Origin: Halobacillus sp. Marseille-Q1614 | GTDB lineage: Bacteria > Bacillota > Bacilli > Bacillales > Halobacillaceae | DNA: 64,000 nucleotides | Reading direction: 5' to 3' | Assembly (NCBI RefSeq): GCF_902809865.1 | Contig: NZ_CADDWH010000001.1 | Coordinates: forward strand, 1,178,001-1,242,000 | Part shown: piece after piece, positions 26,344 to 34,822 of the stretch | Layout of the letters: each line of letters opens with the position of its first letter | How positions within the stretch are numbered: the stretch's first letter is position 1 | Position numbers and translations under genes: made by a program | The notes under the pieces: generated by a model | What the model saw: the letters and a program-made list of their open reading frames with translations, nothing else | Told to the model about the DNA's origin: nothing | Databases searched by the model: none

Positions 26344-26352
26344 TGCTATAAT
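26344..26352 (+). promoter_or_regulatory. Extended -10 promoter of hepS-menG-hepT
   Basis: TGC directly before TATAAT (26347-26352) makes an extended -10; no strong -35 is visible. It lies 33 nt before the AGGTGAT site of hepS. Confidence 0.6.
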
Positions 26353-26397
26353 ATTTAGGGTCATAATGTGTCTATGAAAGGGATCAGGTGATGAAAA

Positions 26398-27192
26398 GTG
26401 AATCCATCAAATATGCAAATAACACAGTTAAAAGATAAAATAGCTGCTCATGTGCGTCACCCTTTTTTAGCTAAGTTTATTGCGGACCCTGTCATTGATG
26501 AAGATAAACTCGTTATCCTGGCGTCTATCATGGATCACACCAATTTATCTCCTTTGAAAAAGGAAAAATATATAATCACTACAATGCTCGTGCAAATTGC
26601 GCTTGATACCCATGACCACGTGACTTTATCTGATGAGACGGATGAACCGGAAACGATCCGCACACGCCAGCTGACCGTATTAGCCGGCGATTACTACAGC
26701 GGACTTTATTATTATGTATTGGCCCAGCTTGATGATATCCCGATGATAAAAACATTGGCAGGGGCGATAAAAGAAATTAATGAACTAAAAATGGAATTAT
26801 ATTATAAAGATGTAGAATCCTTTCAAGAATTCTTATCATCGTTAAGAAAAATAGAATCCCTGCTTATACAGAGAGTCGCTACCTACGTGCAGAAAACGTC
26901 CATTAATGATATGGCAGGAGACTGGCTTTTAGCCAAAAGACTTCTTGATGAAAAGAACAGCTATCAGGAAGGACGATTTTCCCCGATCATGGATCTGTTA
27001 TCCAAAAGGCAGGGAATCCTGGAGTCAAGCGGCCAGCTTGGCCTCTATATAGAGAATATGCTTCACAATCAAATCTCACATTTAGAAGCTAATGTTTCGC
27101 AAATGCCGATCCATTTTAACTGGTTAAAGCAGTATATTCATTCGGCAATCTATCACAAATTTTATAAAACACGTATCGCTGAGGAAGGATAA
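26398..27192 (+). CDS. hepS: Heptaprenyl diphosphate synthase component I
   Basis: 264-residue small subunit that pairs with HepT to make the C35 side chain of menaquinone-7. The protein is all-helical and has no DDxxD motif, as expected for component I. Recognisable family stretches are [20 protein letters not shown] and [20 protein letters not shown]. Start is GTG 26398 with AGGTGAT about 6 nt upstream. Followed at 2 nt by menG, then hepT: the gerC operon order of Bacillus. Confidence 0.92.
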   Translation: MNPSNMQITQLKDKIAAHVRHPFLAKFIADPVIDEDKLVILASIMDHTNLSPLKKEKYIITTMLVQIALDTHDHVTLSDETDEPETIRTRQLTVLAGDYYSGLYYYVLAQLDDIPMIKTLAGAIKEINELKMELYYKDVESFQEFLSSLRKIESLLIQRVATYVQKTSINDMAGDWLLAKRLLDEKNSYQEGRFSPIMDLLSKRQGILESSGQLGLYIENMLHNQISHLEANVSQMPIHFNWLKQYIHSAIYHKFYKTRIAEEG

Positions 27193-27194
27193 AT

Positions 27195-27908
27195 ATGCCG
27201 CAATCGTCAAAAGAAGAAAGAGTACATCACGTTTTCGAAAATATTTACAGCCGATATGACAAAATGAACTCGATCATATCTTTTCAGCAGCACCGCTTGT
27301 GGAGAAGAGATGTGATGAAGCGAATGAAGGTCACACCAGGGGACCATACGCTTGATGTCTGCTGCGGAACGGGAGACTGGACGATGAGCCTGGCTGATCG
27401 AGTTGGGGTGTCCGGTAAAGTCATCGGTCTAGATTTCAGCAATAATATGCTTTCTGTGGCTATTAAGAAAAAATTGAAAGCCGGGATCCGGCATGTAGAG
27501 TTTCAGCATGGAAATGCTATGGAACTTCCGTTTGAGGATAACCAGTTTGATTTCGTCACGATCGGGTTTGGTTTAAGAAACGTCCCGGATTACTTCCAGG
27601 TACTAAAAGAAATGCACCGGGTCGTAAAACCTGGCGGCCGAGTTGTTTGTTTAGAGACTTCGCAGCCGACCAATCCAGTATTTAAACGATTTTATTATTT
27701 TTACTTCCAGAATGTTATGCCATTGTTTGGAAAAGTGTTTGCCAAGAGCTATGACGAGTACAGCTGGCTGCATGAATCGGCAAAAGACTTTCCGGGAATT
27801 GACGAGTTAGCTGAAATGTTTGAAGAAGCCGGGTTTACAAACATTGAAGTGAAAGCCTATACAGGAGGCGTAGCTGCCATGCATATGGGAGATAAGCAGT
27901 CGAATTAA
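27195..27908 (+). CDS. menG: Demethylmenaquinone methyltransferase
   Basis: 237-residue SAM-dependent methyltransferase (UbiE/MenG family) for the last step of menaquinone synthesis. The SAM site is [11 protein letters not shown]. Family signatures are [15 protein letters not shown] and [16 protein letters not shown], with [15 protein letters not shown] near the C-terminus. Start is ATG 27195 right after hepS. It supplies quinone to the cytochrome bc complex encoded at 39577-41617. Confidence 0.95.
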   Translation: MPQSSKEERVHHVFENIYSRYDKMNSIISFQQHRLWRRDVMKRMKVTPGDHTLDVCCGTGDWTMSLADRVGVSGKVIGLDFSNNMLSVAIKKKLKAGIRHVEFQHGNAMELPFEDNQFDFVTIGFGLRNVPDYFQVLKEMHRVVKPGGRVVCLETSQPTNPVFKRFYYFYFQNVMPLFGKVFAKSYDEYSWLHESAKDFPGIDELAEMFEEAGFTNIEVKAYTGGVAAMHMGDKQSN

Positions 27909-27923
27909 TTGAGGATGAATAAA

Positions 27924-28895
27924 ATGAAACTAGCCATGATTTATTCTTTTTTAAAACAAGATTTAGCCATAATTGAAGAAGCGGTTAATGAAACCATTCA
28001 ATCCGACAATATCGTACTGCGTGAAGCTTCCAGTCAGCTTCTTAATGCCGGCGGCAAACGAATTCGTCCTGTTTTTGTCCTTCTGGCAGGGAAATTCGGA
28101 GATTATCAGATCGACCGTATGAAAGCCGTAGCTGTTTCACTGGAACTGATTCATACAGCCTCATTAGTTCATGACGATGTTATCGATGAGGCTGAAGTAA
28201 GACGCGGTGAACCGACGATTAAGTCCAAATGGGACAACCGGATTGCGATGTATACAGGTGATTACATATTTGCTCGTTCTTTAGAAAATTTATCGGCACT
28301 TAACGATCCGAAAGCACATCAAATTCTTGCTAAGACGATGGTGGAGCTTTGTCTTGGCGAGATTGAACAAATTAAAGATAAATACGATGTCCATCAGAAC
28401 TTACGGCAGTATTTGCGGAGAATAAAGCGTAAAACAGCAATACTTATTGCCTCAAGCTGCCGATTGGGAGCTATTGCCGCAGGAGTTAAAGAAGAAGAAG
28501 AAATGGCACTGTACCGTTATGGCTATTACGTCGGAATGTCTTATCAGATTATTGATGATGTGCTGGACTTTACTGAGTCTGAAGAACAGTTAGGAAAGCC
28601 GGCTGGAAGTGACCTGCTTCAGGGGAATATTACCCTGCCTGTCCTTATTACTCTGTATAAAGACAGTGAGTTTAAAGACGACTTAACAGAATTGTTTATG
28701 AAAGAAAACCTGGAACCTTATCATATGGCGGGGGTAATAGAGACGATTAAATCAAATGGTTCTATCGAGAAAGCTCTGCAGATGAGCGACCGCTATTTAG
28801 ATAAGGCTTACAAGGCGCTTGAAACCCTGCCGCAGAACCGCGCAAAACAGACTTTAAAAGGGATTGCGAAATATATTGGAAAAAGAAGGGCATAA
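27924..28895 (+). CDS. hepT: Heptaprenyl diphosphate synthase component II
   Basis: 323-residue catalytic trans-prenyltransferase. The two Asp-rich motifs are present: LVHDDVIDEAEVRRG (first) and QIIDDVLDFTE (second). GGKRIRP marks the isopentenyl-diphosphate site. ATG 27924 is 9 nt from GAGG; earlier TTG 27909 and ATG 27915 are too close to that site. Third gene of the hepS-menG-hepT operon. Confidence 0.95.
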   Translation: MKLAMIYSFLKQDLAIIEEAVNETIQSDNIVLREASSQLLNAGGKRIRPVFVLLAGKFGDYQIDRMKAVAVSLELIHTASLVHDDVIDEAEVRRGEPTIKSKWDNRIAMYTGDYIFARSLENLSALNDPKAHQILAKTMVELCLGEIEQIKDKYDVHQNLRQYLRRIKRKTAILIASSCRLGAIAAGVKEEEEMALYRYGYYVGMSYQIIDDVLDFTESEEQLGKPAGSDLLQGNITLPVLITLYKDSEFKDDLTELFMKENLEPYHMAGVIETIKSNGSIEKALQMSDRYLDKAYKALETLPQNRAKQTLKGIAKYIGKRRA

Positions 28896-28900
28896 AAGGT

Positions 28901-28929
28901 TTGCCACTATCTATGTATTTTGGTAAAAT
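28901..28929 (+). promoter_or_regulatory. SigA promoter of ndk
   Basis: TTGCCA (28901-28906), 17 nt, TAAAAT (28924-28929). Confidence 0.65.
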
Positions 28930-28993
28930 CTTTTATGGTGCTATTTAAAAGCGCTTTCACAAACAAACATTACATAAGTTGAGGTGTTTATCC

Positions 28994-29440
28994 ATGGAAA
29001 AGACATTTTTAATGATTAAGCCGGATGGAGTACAGCGCAGTTTAATTGGTGATATTACCGCGAAGTTTGAGAAGAAAGGGTTTAAGCTTGCGGGCGCTAA
29101 ATTAATGCAGATTGACCGTTCTCTGGCTGAAGAGCACTACGGTGAACATAAAGGCAAGCCTTTCTTTGAAGAACTGGTCGATTTTATTACATCCGGTCCA
29201 GTATTCGCGATGGTATGGGAAGGGGAAAACGTTATTTCTACAGCCCGTCTGATGATGGGGGCTACCAACCCGAAAGAATCTGCACCTGGCACTGTCCGAG
29301 GAGATTATGGAGTAAACGTTGGCAAAAATGTTATTCATGGCTCTGACTCACCAGAAAGTGCAAAACGCGAAATCAGTCTTTTCTTTAATGAGCAGGAACT
29401 TATCAACTACAACAAAGACAGTTTAACCTGGGTGTATTAA
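28994..29440 (+). CDS. ndk: Nucleoside diphosphate kinase
   Basis: 148-residue enzyme equilibrating NTP and NDP pools. The active-site histidine lies in [12 protein letters not shown], and the N-terminal [16 protein letters not shown] is typical. ATG 28994 has GAGGTG upstream; the frame extension to 28979 includes the ribosome site. Single gene with promoter and terminator. In B. subtilis cheR follows; here only a relic of cheR does. Confidence 0.97.
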   Translation: MEKTFLMIKPDGVQRSLIGDITAKFEKKGFKLAGAKLMQIDRSLAEEHYGEHKGKPFFEELVDFITSGPVFAMVWEGENVISTARLMMGATNPKESAPGTVRGDYGVNVGKNVIHGSDSPESAKREISLFFNEQELINYNKDSLTWVY

Positions 29441-29454
29441 TAACCGGATTTCCT

Positions 29455-29520
29455 AAAAGAGAGCTGTTTGAAAAGCCTTTGCGACCATTGGTTTTTCATA
29501 AAACAGCTCTCTTTTTTATT
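29455..29520 (+). terminator. Terminator of ndk
   Basis: Arms 29455-29469 (ending GAGAGCTGTTT) and 29501-29515 (AAACAGCTCTC) pair fully; inner GAAAA/TTTTC pairs extend it. TTTTTTA follows. Confidence 0.88.
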
Positions 29521-29623
29521 TTTCGATTCTGAAACGATAGAGCCTATTTTTTATTAAACCATTTACAGTTTCGATTTAATGCTTTAACCTGTAAAAGAGA
29601 TGCTGATAAGGAGCCCTGCAGCA

Positions 29624-29878
29624 ATGGAAAATGACTATTTACCACCTTCTCCGTCTATTTTAGGGCCGTTAAAACGACGGGAAAGTATTAAAGGAACTAA
29701 TGGAGAGAATGAAGACTAATTTCTCTGGCTTTTACCGAAACCGCAGACGGTGGGAAGTATTGGAATGAAAGTTCATTTCCTGTCAATTAGAAAAAGCGGG
29801 ATTATCTTTGTCGGCAGTACATAGCAATTTTTATCCCTACGATCTAATAAGCTGGGAGTATTAGAAGCGTATTTCTAA
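29624..29878 (+). pseudogene. cheR: Decayed cheR (chemotaxis receptor methyltransferase)
   Basis: About 255 bp remain of a gene normally near 770 bp. AAGGAG precedes ATG 29624 (MENDYL, N-terminal part). After a frame change comes KELMERMKTNFSGFYRNRRR then WEVLE, matching the CheR helical-domain to methyltransferase junction (FYRNxxRWEVLE). A large deletion then removes the SAM-binding core. The C-terminal end is RKSGIIFVGST-stop-QFL ... VLEAYF, matching the CheR end (VLFVGSTEQI ... FFY) with a TAG in place of a codon. The location between ndk and aroC is exactly where B. subtilis has cheR. No functional protein is possible. Confidence 0.83.
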
Positions 29879-29920
29879 AAAATCGTTAATTTTAATAGGT
29901 TTTTTTATTTTTTTATAAAA

Positions 29921-29965
29921 GATTGAATTTTTAAAGAACACAATGTTCAATCCTTATGATATAGT
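29921..29965 (+). promoter_or_regulatory. Probable aroC promoter region with inverted repeats
   Basis: GATTGAA (29921-29927) and TTCAATC (29946-29952) flank an inner GAACA-caa-TGTTC dyad (29936-29948). A -10-like TATGAT or TATAGT follows at 29955-29965. The -35 is weak, so control by a protein at the dyad is possible. It lies 25-35 nt before the GGAGGAAG of aroC. Confidence 0.4.
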
Positions 29966-30001
29966 AGTACATAAAATTTAGAACCGAGGAGGAAGTCTTA
30001 T

Positions 30002-31168
30002 ATGCGCTATCTGACTGCAGGAGAATCACACGGTAAACAATTAACTACAATTATTGAAGGGGTACCATCTCATTTACCTCTTACTCCTCAGCAAATCAAT
30101 GAATCAACCATCCGACGCCAGGGAGGCTACGGCCGTGGCCGCAGAATGCAAATAGAGAAAGATCTGGTAGATATTACAAGCGGGGTGCGCCACGGTTATA
30201 CGCTGGGTTCTCCGATTTCACTGGTCGTTCATAACGATGATTTCAAACACTGGGTTAATATCATGGGTGAAGATCCGCTGCCGGAAGGAACGGAAGTCAA
30301 ACGGACCATCTCAAGACCGCGTCCTGGACATGCTGATTTAAACGGTGGCATGAAATACGGCCATCGTGATATGAGAAACGTTCTTGAACGTTCCTCAGCA
30401 CGTGAAACAGCAGCCCGCGTCGGCGCAGGAGCTGTTGCGAAAGTACTTCTCCGTGAACTTGGCATCGAAGTCGCCGGTTATGTGAGGGAAATCGCAGGAA
30501 TCGTGAGTGAAGTTGACGAGACGATGAGCATCGAAGAGCGTGCCCGCATTTCTGAAGAGTCGCCGGTTCGCACGTTTGATGAAACGGCCGCCAAGAAAAT
30601 GATGGAAGCCATTGATACAGCGAAAAAAGAAGGAGATTCCATCGGCGGAGTATGTGAAGTATACGTAGAAGGCATGCCTCCGGGAATTGGATCTTATGTC
30701 CAGTATGACCGAAAGCTTGATGCGAAGATTGCCGGTGCTGTGATGAGCATCAACGCTTTTAAAGGGGTTGAGTTTGGCATCGGCTTTGAAGCAGCCAGAC
30801 GAAACGGCAGCCAGGTTCATGATGAAATTTTATGGAGCGAAGAACGTGGATATTACCGCCGCACAAATAATCTCGGCGGATTCGAAGGCGGCATGACTTC
30901 CGGAATGCCTATTGTTGTAAAAGGGGTCATGAAACCTATTCCTACCCTTTATAAGCCGCTGCAGAGTGTCGACATTGAAACGAAAGAGCCGTTCCAGGCA
31001 AGCATTGAACGCTCCGACTCCTGCGCCGTTCCTGCAGCATCAGTCGTGATGGAACATATCGTAGCATTTGAACTGGCTAAAGCTATTACAGAAGAGTTCC
31101 CATCGGATTACTTCCCGCGTTTAAAAGAAGCGGTTGATAAATACAGAAAAGAAGTGCGGGAATTTTAA
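30002..31168 (+). CDS. aroC: Chorismate synthase
   Basis: 388-residue FMN-dependent enzyme converting EPSP to chorismate, the shikimate pathway end product. Signatures: [13 protein letters not shown] at the N-terminus, [14 protein letters not shown] and [28 protein letters not shown] precedes ATG 30002. This gene is called aroF in B. subtilis. First gene of an aroC-aroB-aroH-hisC-tyrA-aroA cluster with overlaps or very short gaps, so a single operon is likely. Confidence 0.97.
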   Translation: MRYLTAGESHGKQLTTIIEGVPSHLPLTPQQINESTIRRQGGYGRGRRMQIEKDLVDITSGVRHGYTLGSPISLVVHNDDFKHWVNIMGEDPLPEGTEVKRTISRPRPGHADLNGGMKYGHRDMRNVLERSSARETAARVGAGAVAKVLLRELGIEVAGYVREIAGIVSEVDETMSIEERARISEESPVRTFDETAAKKMMEAIDTAKKEGDSIGGVCEVYVEGMPPGIGSYVQYDRKLDAKIAGAVMSINAFKGVEFGIGFEAARRNGSQVHDEILWSEERGYYRRTNNLGGFEGGMTSGMPIVVKGVMKPIPTLYKPLQSVDIETKEPFQASIERSDSCAVPAASVVMEHIVAFELAKAITEEFPSDYFPRLKEAVDKYRKEVREF

Positions 31169-32257
31169 ATGAGAAACCTGACGATTCATTCTTCAACCCA
31201 TGATTATGATGTTCTAATTGGATCTTCTTTACGTCATCAGCTAAAGGATATGGTAAAGAAAGAATACTCCAAAGTGCTGATCGTTTCGGATTCGGTTGTC
31301 GCAGATCTTTATTTAGAAGATGTGAAAGCTGCTTTTTCAAATGCGAAAGTTTCTGATGCGATTGTTCCGGCTGGTGAAGGCTCTAAGAGTCTCGAACAGT
31401 ACGGCCGCCTGCTGGATAAGTGCATTCAAGAACAGCTCGACCGTCAGTCTCTCATCGTCGGTTTGGGCGGGGGGATGATTGGCGACCTAACAGGGTTTGT
31501 TGCTTCCACGTACTTGCGCGGGATTGATTTTCTGCAAATGCCGACATCGATTTTGGCTCATGACAGCAGTGTAGGGGGCAAAGTGGCGATTAACCACCCT
31601 CAAGGGAAAAATTTAATCGGCTCCTTCTACAACCCGATTCAGGTCGTCTACGATACGGAGACATTACAAAGCCTTCCTGCTGCGGAAATTCGTTCAGGTT
31701 ATGGTGAAGTAATTAAGCATGCGCTGTTAAGTGATGCCTCCTGGTACGATGAGTTGAAAACTCAATTGCTCAAAAATGTTACGACTGAAGACCTTGAAGA
31801 CCATCTAATGGCCGGGATCAAGGTGAAAGCCGGAATCGTAGAAGAAGACGAAAAAGAACACGGAGTCAGAAAGTACTTGAATTTAGGGCATACGCTGGCT
31901 CATGCTCTTGAAGCAGAGCTCGGATATGGAGCAATTACCCATGGTGAAGCTGTAGCTTTAGGCATTGCCTTTGCCATGAGGGTCTCTGAGCATAAGCTGA
32001 AAAGTGATTTGCCGATCCTTTCTTACTTGGAGTGGCTTCAGCTAAACGATTACCCGCTCCATACACTTAAGTCTGCAAATCCAAAACAGCTCGTTCATCG
32101 AATGAAATGGGATAAGAAAACGGTAAGAGAAGAAATTCACTTTGTCCTGTTAAAAGAAGTCGGCTCTCCGGTTGTGGAGAGAGTAAACGATGAAGAGTTA
32201 ACGGAATATTTGGAGAAATTTTTAGAAGAGGTGAACCATATTGAACAGAGGAATTAG
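31169..32257 (+). CDS. aroB: 3-dehydroquinate synthase
   Basis: 362-residue NAD- and zinc/cobalt-dependent enzyme forming 3-dehydroquinate from DAHP. Motifs: GLGGGMIGDLTGFVASTYLR (NAD site), GEVIKHALL and LNLGHTLAHALE (metal-binding histidines). ATG 31169 directly abuts the aroC stop, so expression is probably coupled. Length matches the family. Confidence 0.96.
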   Translation: MRNLTIHSSTHDYDVLIGSSLRHQLKDMVKKEYSKVLIVSDSVVADLYLEDVKAAFSNAKVSDAIVPAGEGSKSLEQYGRLLDKCIQEQLDRQSLIVGLGGGMIGDLTGFVASTYLRGIDFLQMPTSILAHDSSVGGKVAINHPQGKNLIGSFYNPIQVVYDTETLQSLPAAEIRSGYGEVIKHALLSDASWYDELKTQLLKNVTTEDLEDHLMAGIKVKAGIVEEDEKEHGVRKYLNLGHTLAHALEAELGYGAITHGEAVALGIAFAMRVSEHKLKSDLPILSYLEWLQLNDYPLHTLKSANPKQLVHRMKWDKKTVREEIHFVLLKEVGSPVVERVNDEELTEYLEKFLEEVNHIEQRN

Positions 32258-32603
32258 AGGGGCGACTACGGTAGAAGTGAATGATGCAGAACAAATCGTT
32301 ACTCGGTCTTATGAGCTCGTACGTGATATGGTTCATCAAAACGATGTGAAACCTGAAGATGTCGTTTCCGTATTTTTTACTGTAACGGAAGATATAAATG
32401 CAGCCTTTCCTGCTAAATCCCTTAGGAAACTGGAAGGCTGGACGTACGTCCCTGTTATGTGTATGACAGAAATACCTGTTCCTGATAGTTTAGGTATGTG
32501 CATTCGAGTCATGATGACGGTAAATACGTCTCTTGAGCAGGATAAAGTTGAGCATATTTATCACCATAAAGCTAAGGCTCTTAGACCAGACTTAAAAAGT
32601 TGA
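32241..32603 (+). CDS. aroH: Chorismate mutase, AroH class
   Basis: 120-residue monofunctional mutase converting chorismate to prephenate. The AroH fold motifs are RGIRGATTVEVND, FPAKSLRKLEGWTYVPV and CIRVMMTVNT. TTG 32241 overlaps the last 17 nt of aroB, with AGAAGAGGTG upstream. In B. subtilis the trp operon lies between aroH and hisC; here hisC starts only 16 nt downstream. Confidence 0.94.
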   Translation: MNRGIRGATTVEVNDAEQIVTRSYELVRDMVHQNDVKPEDVVSVFFTVTEDINAAFPAKSLRKLEGWTYVPVMCMTEIPVPDSLGMCIRVMMTVNTSLEQDKVEHIYHHKAKALRPDLKS

Positions 32604-32619
32604 GAGGAGTTCATCAGTC

Positions 32620-33714
32620 ATGCAAGCTAAAGAAATTCTAAAAAATATGAAACCATATAAGCCAGGCAAACAGATTGAAGAAGTAAAAGAAGAATACGGG
32701 CTGGACCGCATCGTAAAGCTTGCGTCTAATGAAAATCCATTCGGTTTTTCCAGTCAAGTAAAAGAACAGCTTCCTGCACTGATCAATCAATTAGAAAAAT
32801 ATCCTGATGGATATTCTGCTGCTCTTAGAAAAAAGCTGGCCGGTATCTTAAACGTGAAGGAAGAACAGCTGATCTTCGGTAATGGATCCGACGAAGTCGT
32901 TCAGATTATCTGCCGCACGTTTCTTGAAGCTGGGGCAAATACGGTTATGGCGACGCCAACTTTCCCGCAATATCGTCATAACGCACTGATCGAAGGGGCA
33001 GAAGTGCGTGAAGTTTCCTTACAGGATGGCCATCACCATGTAGAAGCTATGCTTGAACAAATTGATGAACGTACCCGTGTACTCTGGTTATGTACACCTA
33101 ACAACCCAACAGGCGTTCATATGACGGCAAGTGAAGTCCGTCACGTTTTATCAAGTGTACCTCCGCACGTACTTGTGGTAATTGATGAAGCTTACTATGA
33201 GTACATGGACGCAGAAGATCGTTTTGAGTCTCTTGAGGTATTAAACGAGTACGAGAATTTAATTATTCTGCGGACGTTTTCTAAAGCTTACGGTTTAGCC
33301 GGCTTACGGATCGGCTACGGAGTCGCTTCTCAAGAGATTATCCAGACACTGGAACCGGCTCGCGAGCCGTTTAATACATCGACGATTGCCCAGGCTGCCG
33401 CCATTCTTGCCCTTGACGATCAATCCTTTATTACAGAATCCACTGCCAGCAATAGAAAGTCGAAACAGGAGCTCTTTAAGTTTCTCGATGATCATGGTAT
33501 CGGATACTATCCTTCCCAAGCTAATTTTGTGCTCGTTCACCTTCCAATCAGCGGAGACGAAATGTTTGAACACTTATTGAGCAAAGGATTTATTGTACGG
33601 TCAGGAGAAGCACTGGGTCTGCCTAATTCTATTCGATTAACGATCGGTAAAGAAGAAGACATGCAGGTAATTCAGGCGGAAATAAAAGAAAAACTCCAGA
33701 GTGTCACTTCATGA
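32620..33714 (+). CDS. hisC: Histidinol-phosphate aminotransferase (also aromatic aminotransferase)
   Basis: 364-residue PLP enzyme. The Schiff-base lysine is K222 in TFSKAYGLAGLR. ASNENPFGFS and CTPNNPTGVHM are family signatures. In Bacillus the enzyme at this locus serves both histidine synthesis and phenylalanine/tyrosine transamination, which explains its place beside tyrA. GAGAGGAG precedes ATG 32620. Its stop overlaps the tyrA start by 4 nt. Confidence 0.94.
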   Translation: MQAKEILKNMKPYKPGKQIEEVKEEYGLDRIVKLASNENPFGFSSQVKEQLPALINQLEKYPDGYSAALRKKLAGILNVKEEQLIFGNGSDEVVQIICRTFLEAGANTVMATPTFPQYRHNALIEGAEVREVSLQDGHHHVEAMLEQIDERTRVLWLCTPNNPTGVHMTASEVRHVLSSVPPHVLVVIDEAYYEYMDAEDRFESLEVLNEYENLIILRTFSKAYGLAGLRIGYGVASQEIIQTLEPAREPFNTSTIAQAAAILALDDQSFITESTASNRKSKQELFKFLDDHGIGYYPSQANFVLVHLPISGDEMFEHLLSKGFIVRSGEALGLPNSIRLTIGKEEDMQVIQAEIKEKLQSVTS

Positions 33715-34811
33715 TGAAAACTGTATTTTTTGTCGGACTCGGTTTAATTGGCGGCTCTTTAGCTATGAACACAGCTAAGAAGGAAGGATACCGGGTCATC
33801 GGCATGGATTCGGATGAAAAAACGATTGAAATGGCATTAATACAAGGTGTTATTGAAGAAGTAGTAACGGATTTTGAGCAAGGGTGCAGGAAGTCTGACA
33901 TCCTTGTTCTTGCTACACCTATTTCACTTACTGTTGAGTATTTATCAGCTTTAGAGAAGATGGATCTCGACCATACGCTGCTCGTAACAGATGTTTCATC
34001 TGTTAAAAACCAAGTGCTGTATGCTGCAGAGCAGCTGACGAATCCCCGTGTGAAGTTTGTAGGAGGCCATCCTATGGCAGGTTCTCATAAGCAGGGATAT
34101 TCAGCGGCAAAGCCGCACCTGTTTGAAAACGCGATATATGTTCTTACCCCTGCTGCGGGCAGCGCTACTGAAGACGCGGAAGTCCTTAAAGATCTATTTT
34201 CTGAGACAGGCGCCCGTTTTTTAACATTTAACACGGAAGAACATGACGAAATGACTGCTGTAATTTCTCATTTCCCCCACCTGATTGCATCTTCTCTTGT
34301 TCATCAGGCACGGGAATGGCAGAAGAAACACCCTTACCTGGAGCACCTGGCAGCGGGAGGCTTTCGTGACATTACACGTATTGCCTCAAGCAATCCTGAA
34401 TTGTGGCAGGATATTTTTTTCCAGAATCGGACGCTGCTTATTCAAATGCTGGATGACTGGATGGAAGAGATGGCTGAAGTCCAACAGCTTTTAAAACAGC
34501 GCGAAAAAGAGTCCACTTATCAATATTTAGTAGAAGCGAAGAACTATCGGGATGGACTTCCTATGAAAGAAAAAGGGGCGATCCCATCCTTTTATGATAT
34601 ATATGTGGATATTCATGACCAGCCCGGAGCTATTCATAAAGTGATTAAACTGCTGGCTGGGAAAGAAATCAGCATTAAAAACATTGAAATCCTGGAAGTT
34701 CGTGAAGGAATTACAGGGGTGCTTCGAATCAGCTTCCCATCCGATAAAGAACAGCAGAAAAGCTATGAGCTGTTAACAAACAGCGGATACGAAGTTATGA
34801 TCGAGCAGTAA
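33711..34811 (+). CDS. tyrA: Prephenate dehydrogenase with ACT domain
   Basis: 366-residue NAD-dependent enzyme making 4-hydroxyphenylpyruvate for tyrosine. N-terminal Rossmann motif VGLGLIGGSLA. The catalytic-domain signatures are GGHPMAGSHKQGYSAA and ISHFPHLIAS. C-terminal residues from about 292 form an ACT domain (YVDIHDQPGAIHKVIKLLAG), which suggests allosteric control by an amino acid. Start at ATG 33711 (or ATG 33714) overlaps hisC. Confidence 0.95.
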   Translation: MMKTVFFVGLGLIGGSLAMNTAKKEGYRVIGMDSDEKTIEMALIQGVIEEVVTDFEQGCRKSDILVLATPISLTVEYLSALEKMDLDHTLLVTDVSSVKNQVLYAAEQLTNPRVKFVGGHPMAGSHKQGYSAAKPHLFENAIYVLTPAAGSATEDAEVLKDLFSETGARFLTFNTEEHDEMTAVISHFPHLIASSLVHQAREWQKKHPYLEHLAAGGFRDITRIASSNPELWQDIFFQNRTLLIQMLDDWMEEMAEVQQLLKQREKESTYQYLVEAKNYRDGLPMKEKGAIPSFYDIYVDIHDQPGAIHKVIKLLAGKEISIKNIEILEVREGITGVLRISFPSDKEQQKSYELLTNSGYEVMIEQ

Positions 34812-34822
34812 GGAGGAAGTGT

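Noticed and set aside
29936-29948. LexA (SOS) box near aroC
   Set aside because: GAAC and GTTC are separated by 5 nt rather than 4, and flanking bases do not fit.
30395-30820. 141-codon frame antisense to aroC
   Set aside because: Shadow of a strongly conserved coding sequence; no ribosome site or recognisable product.
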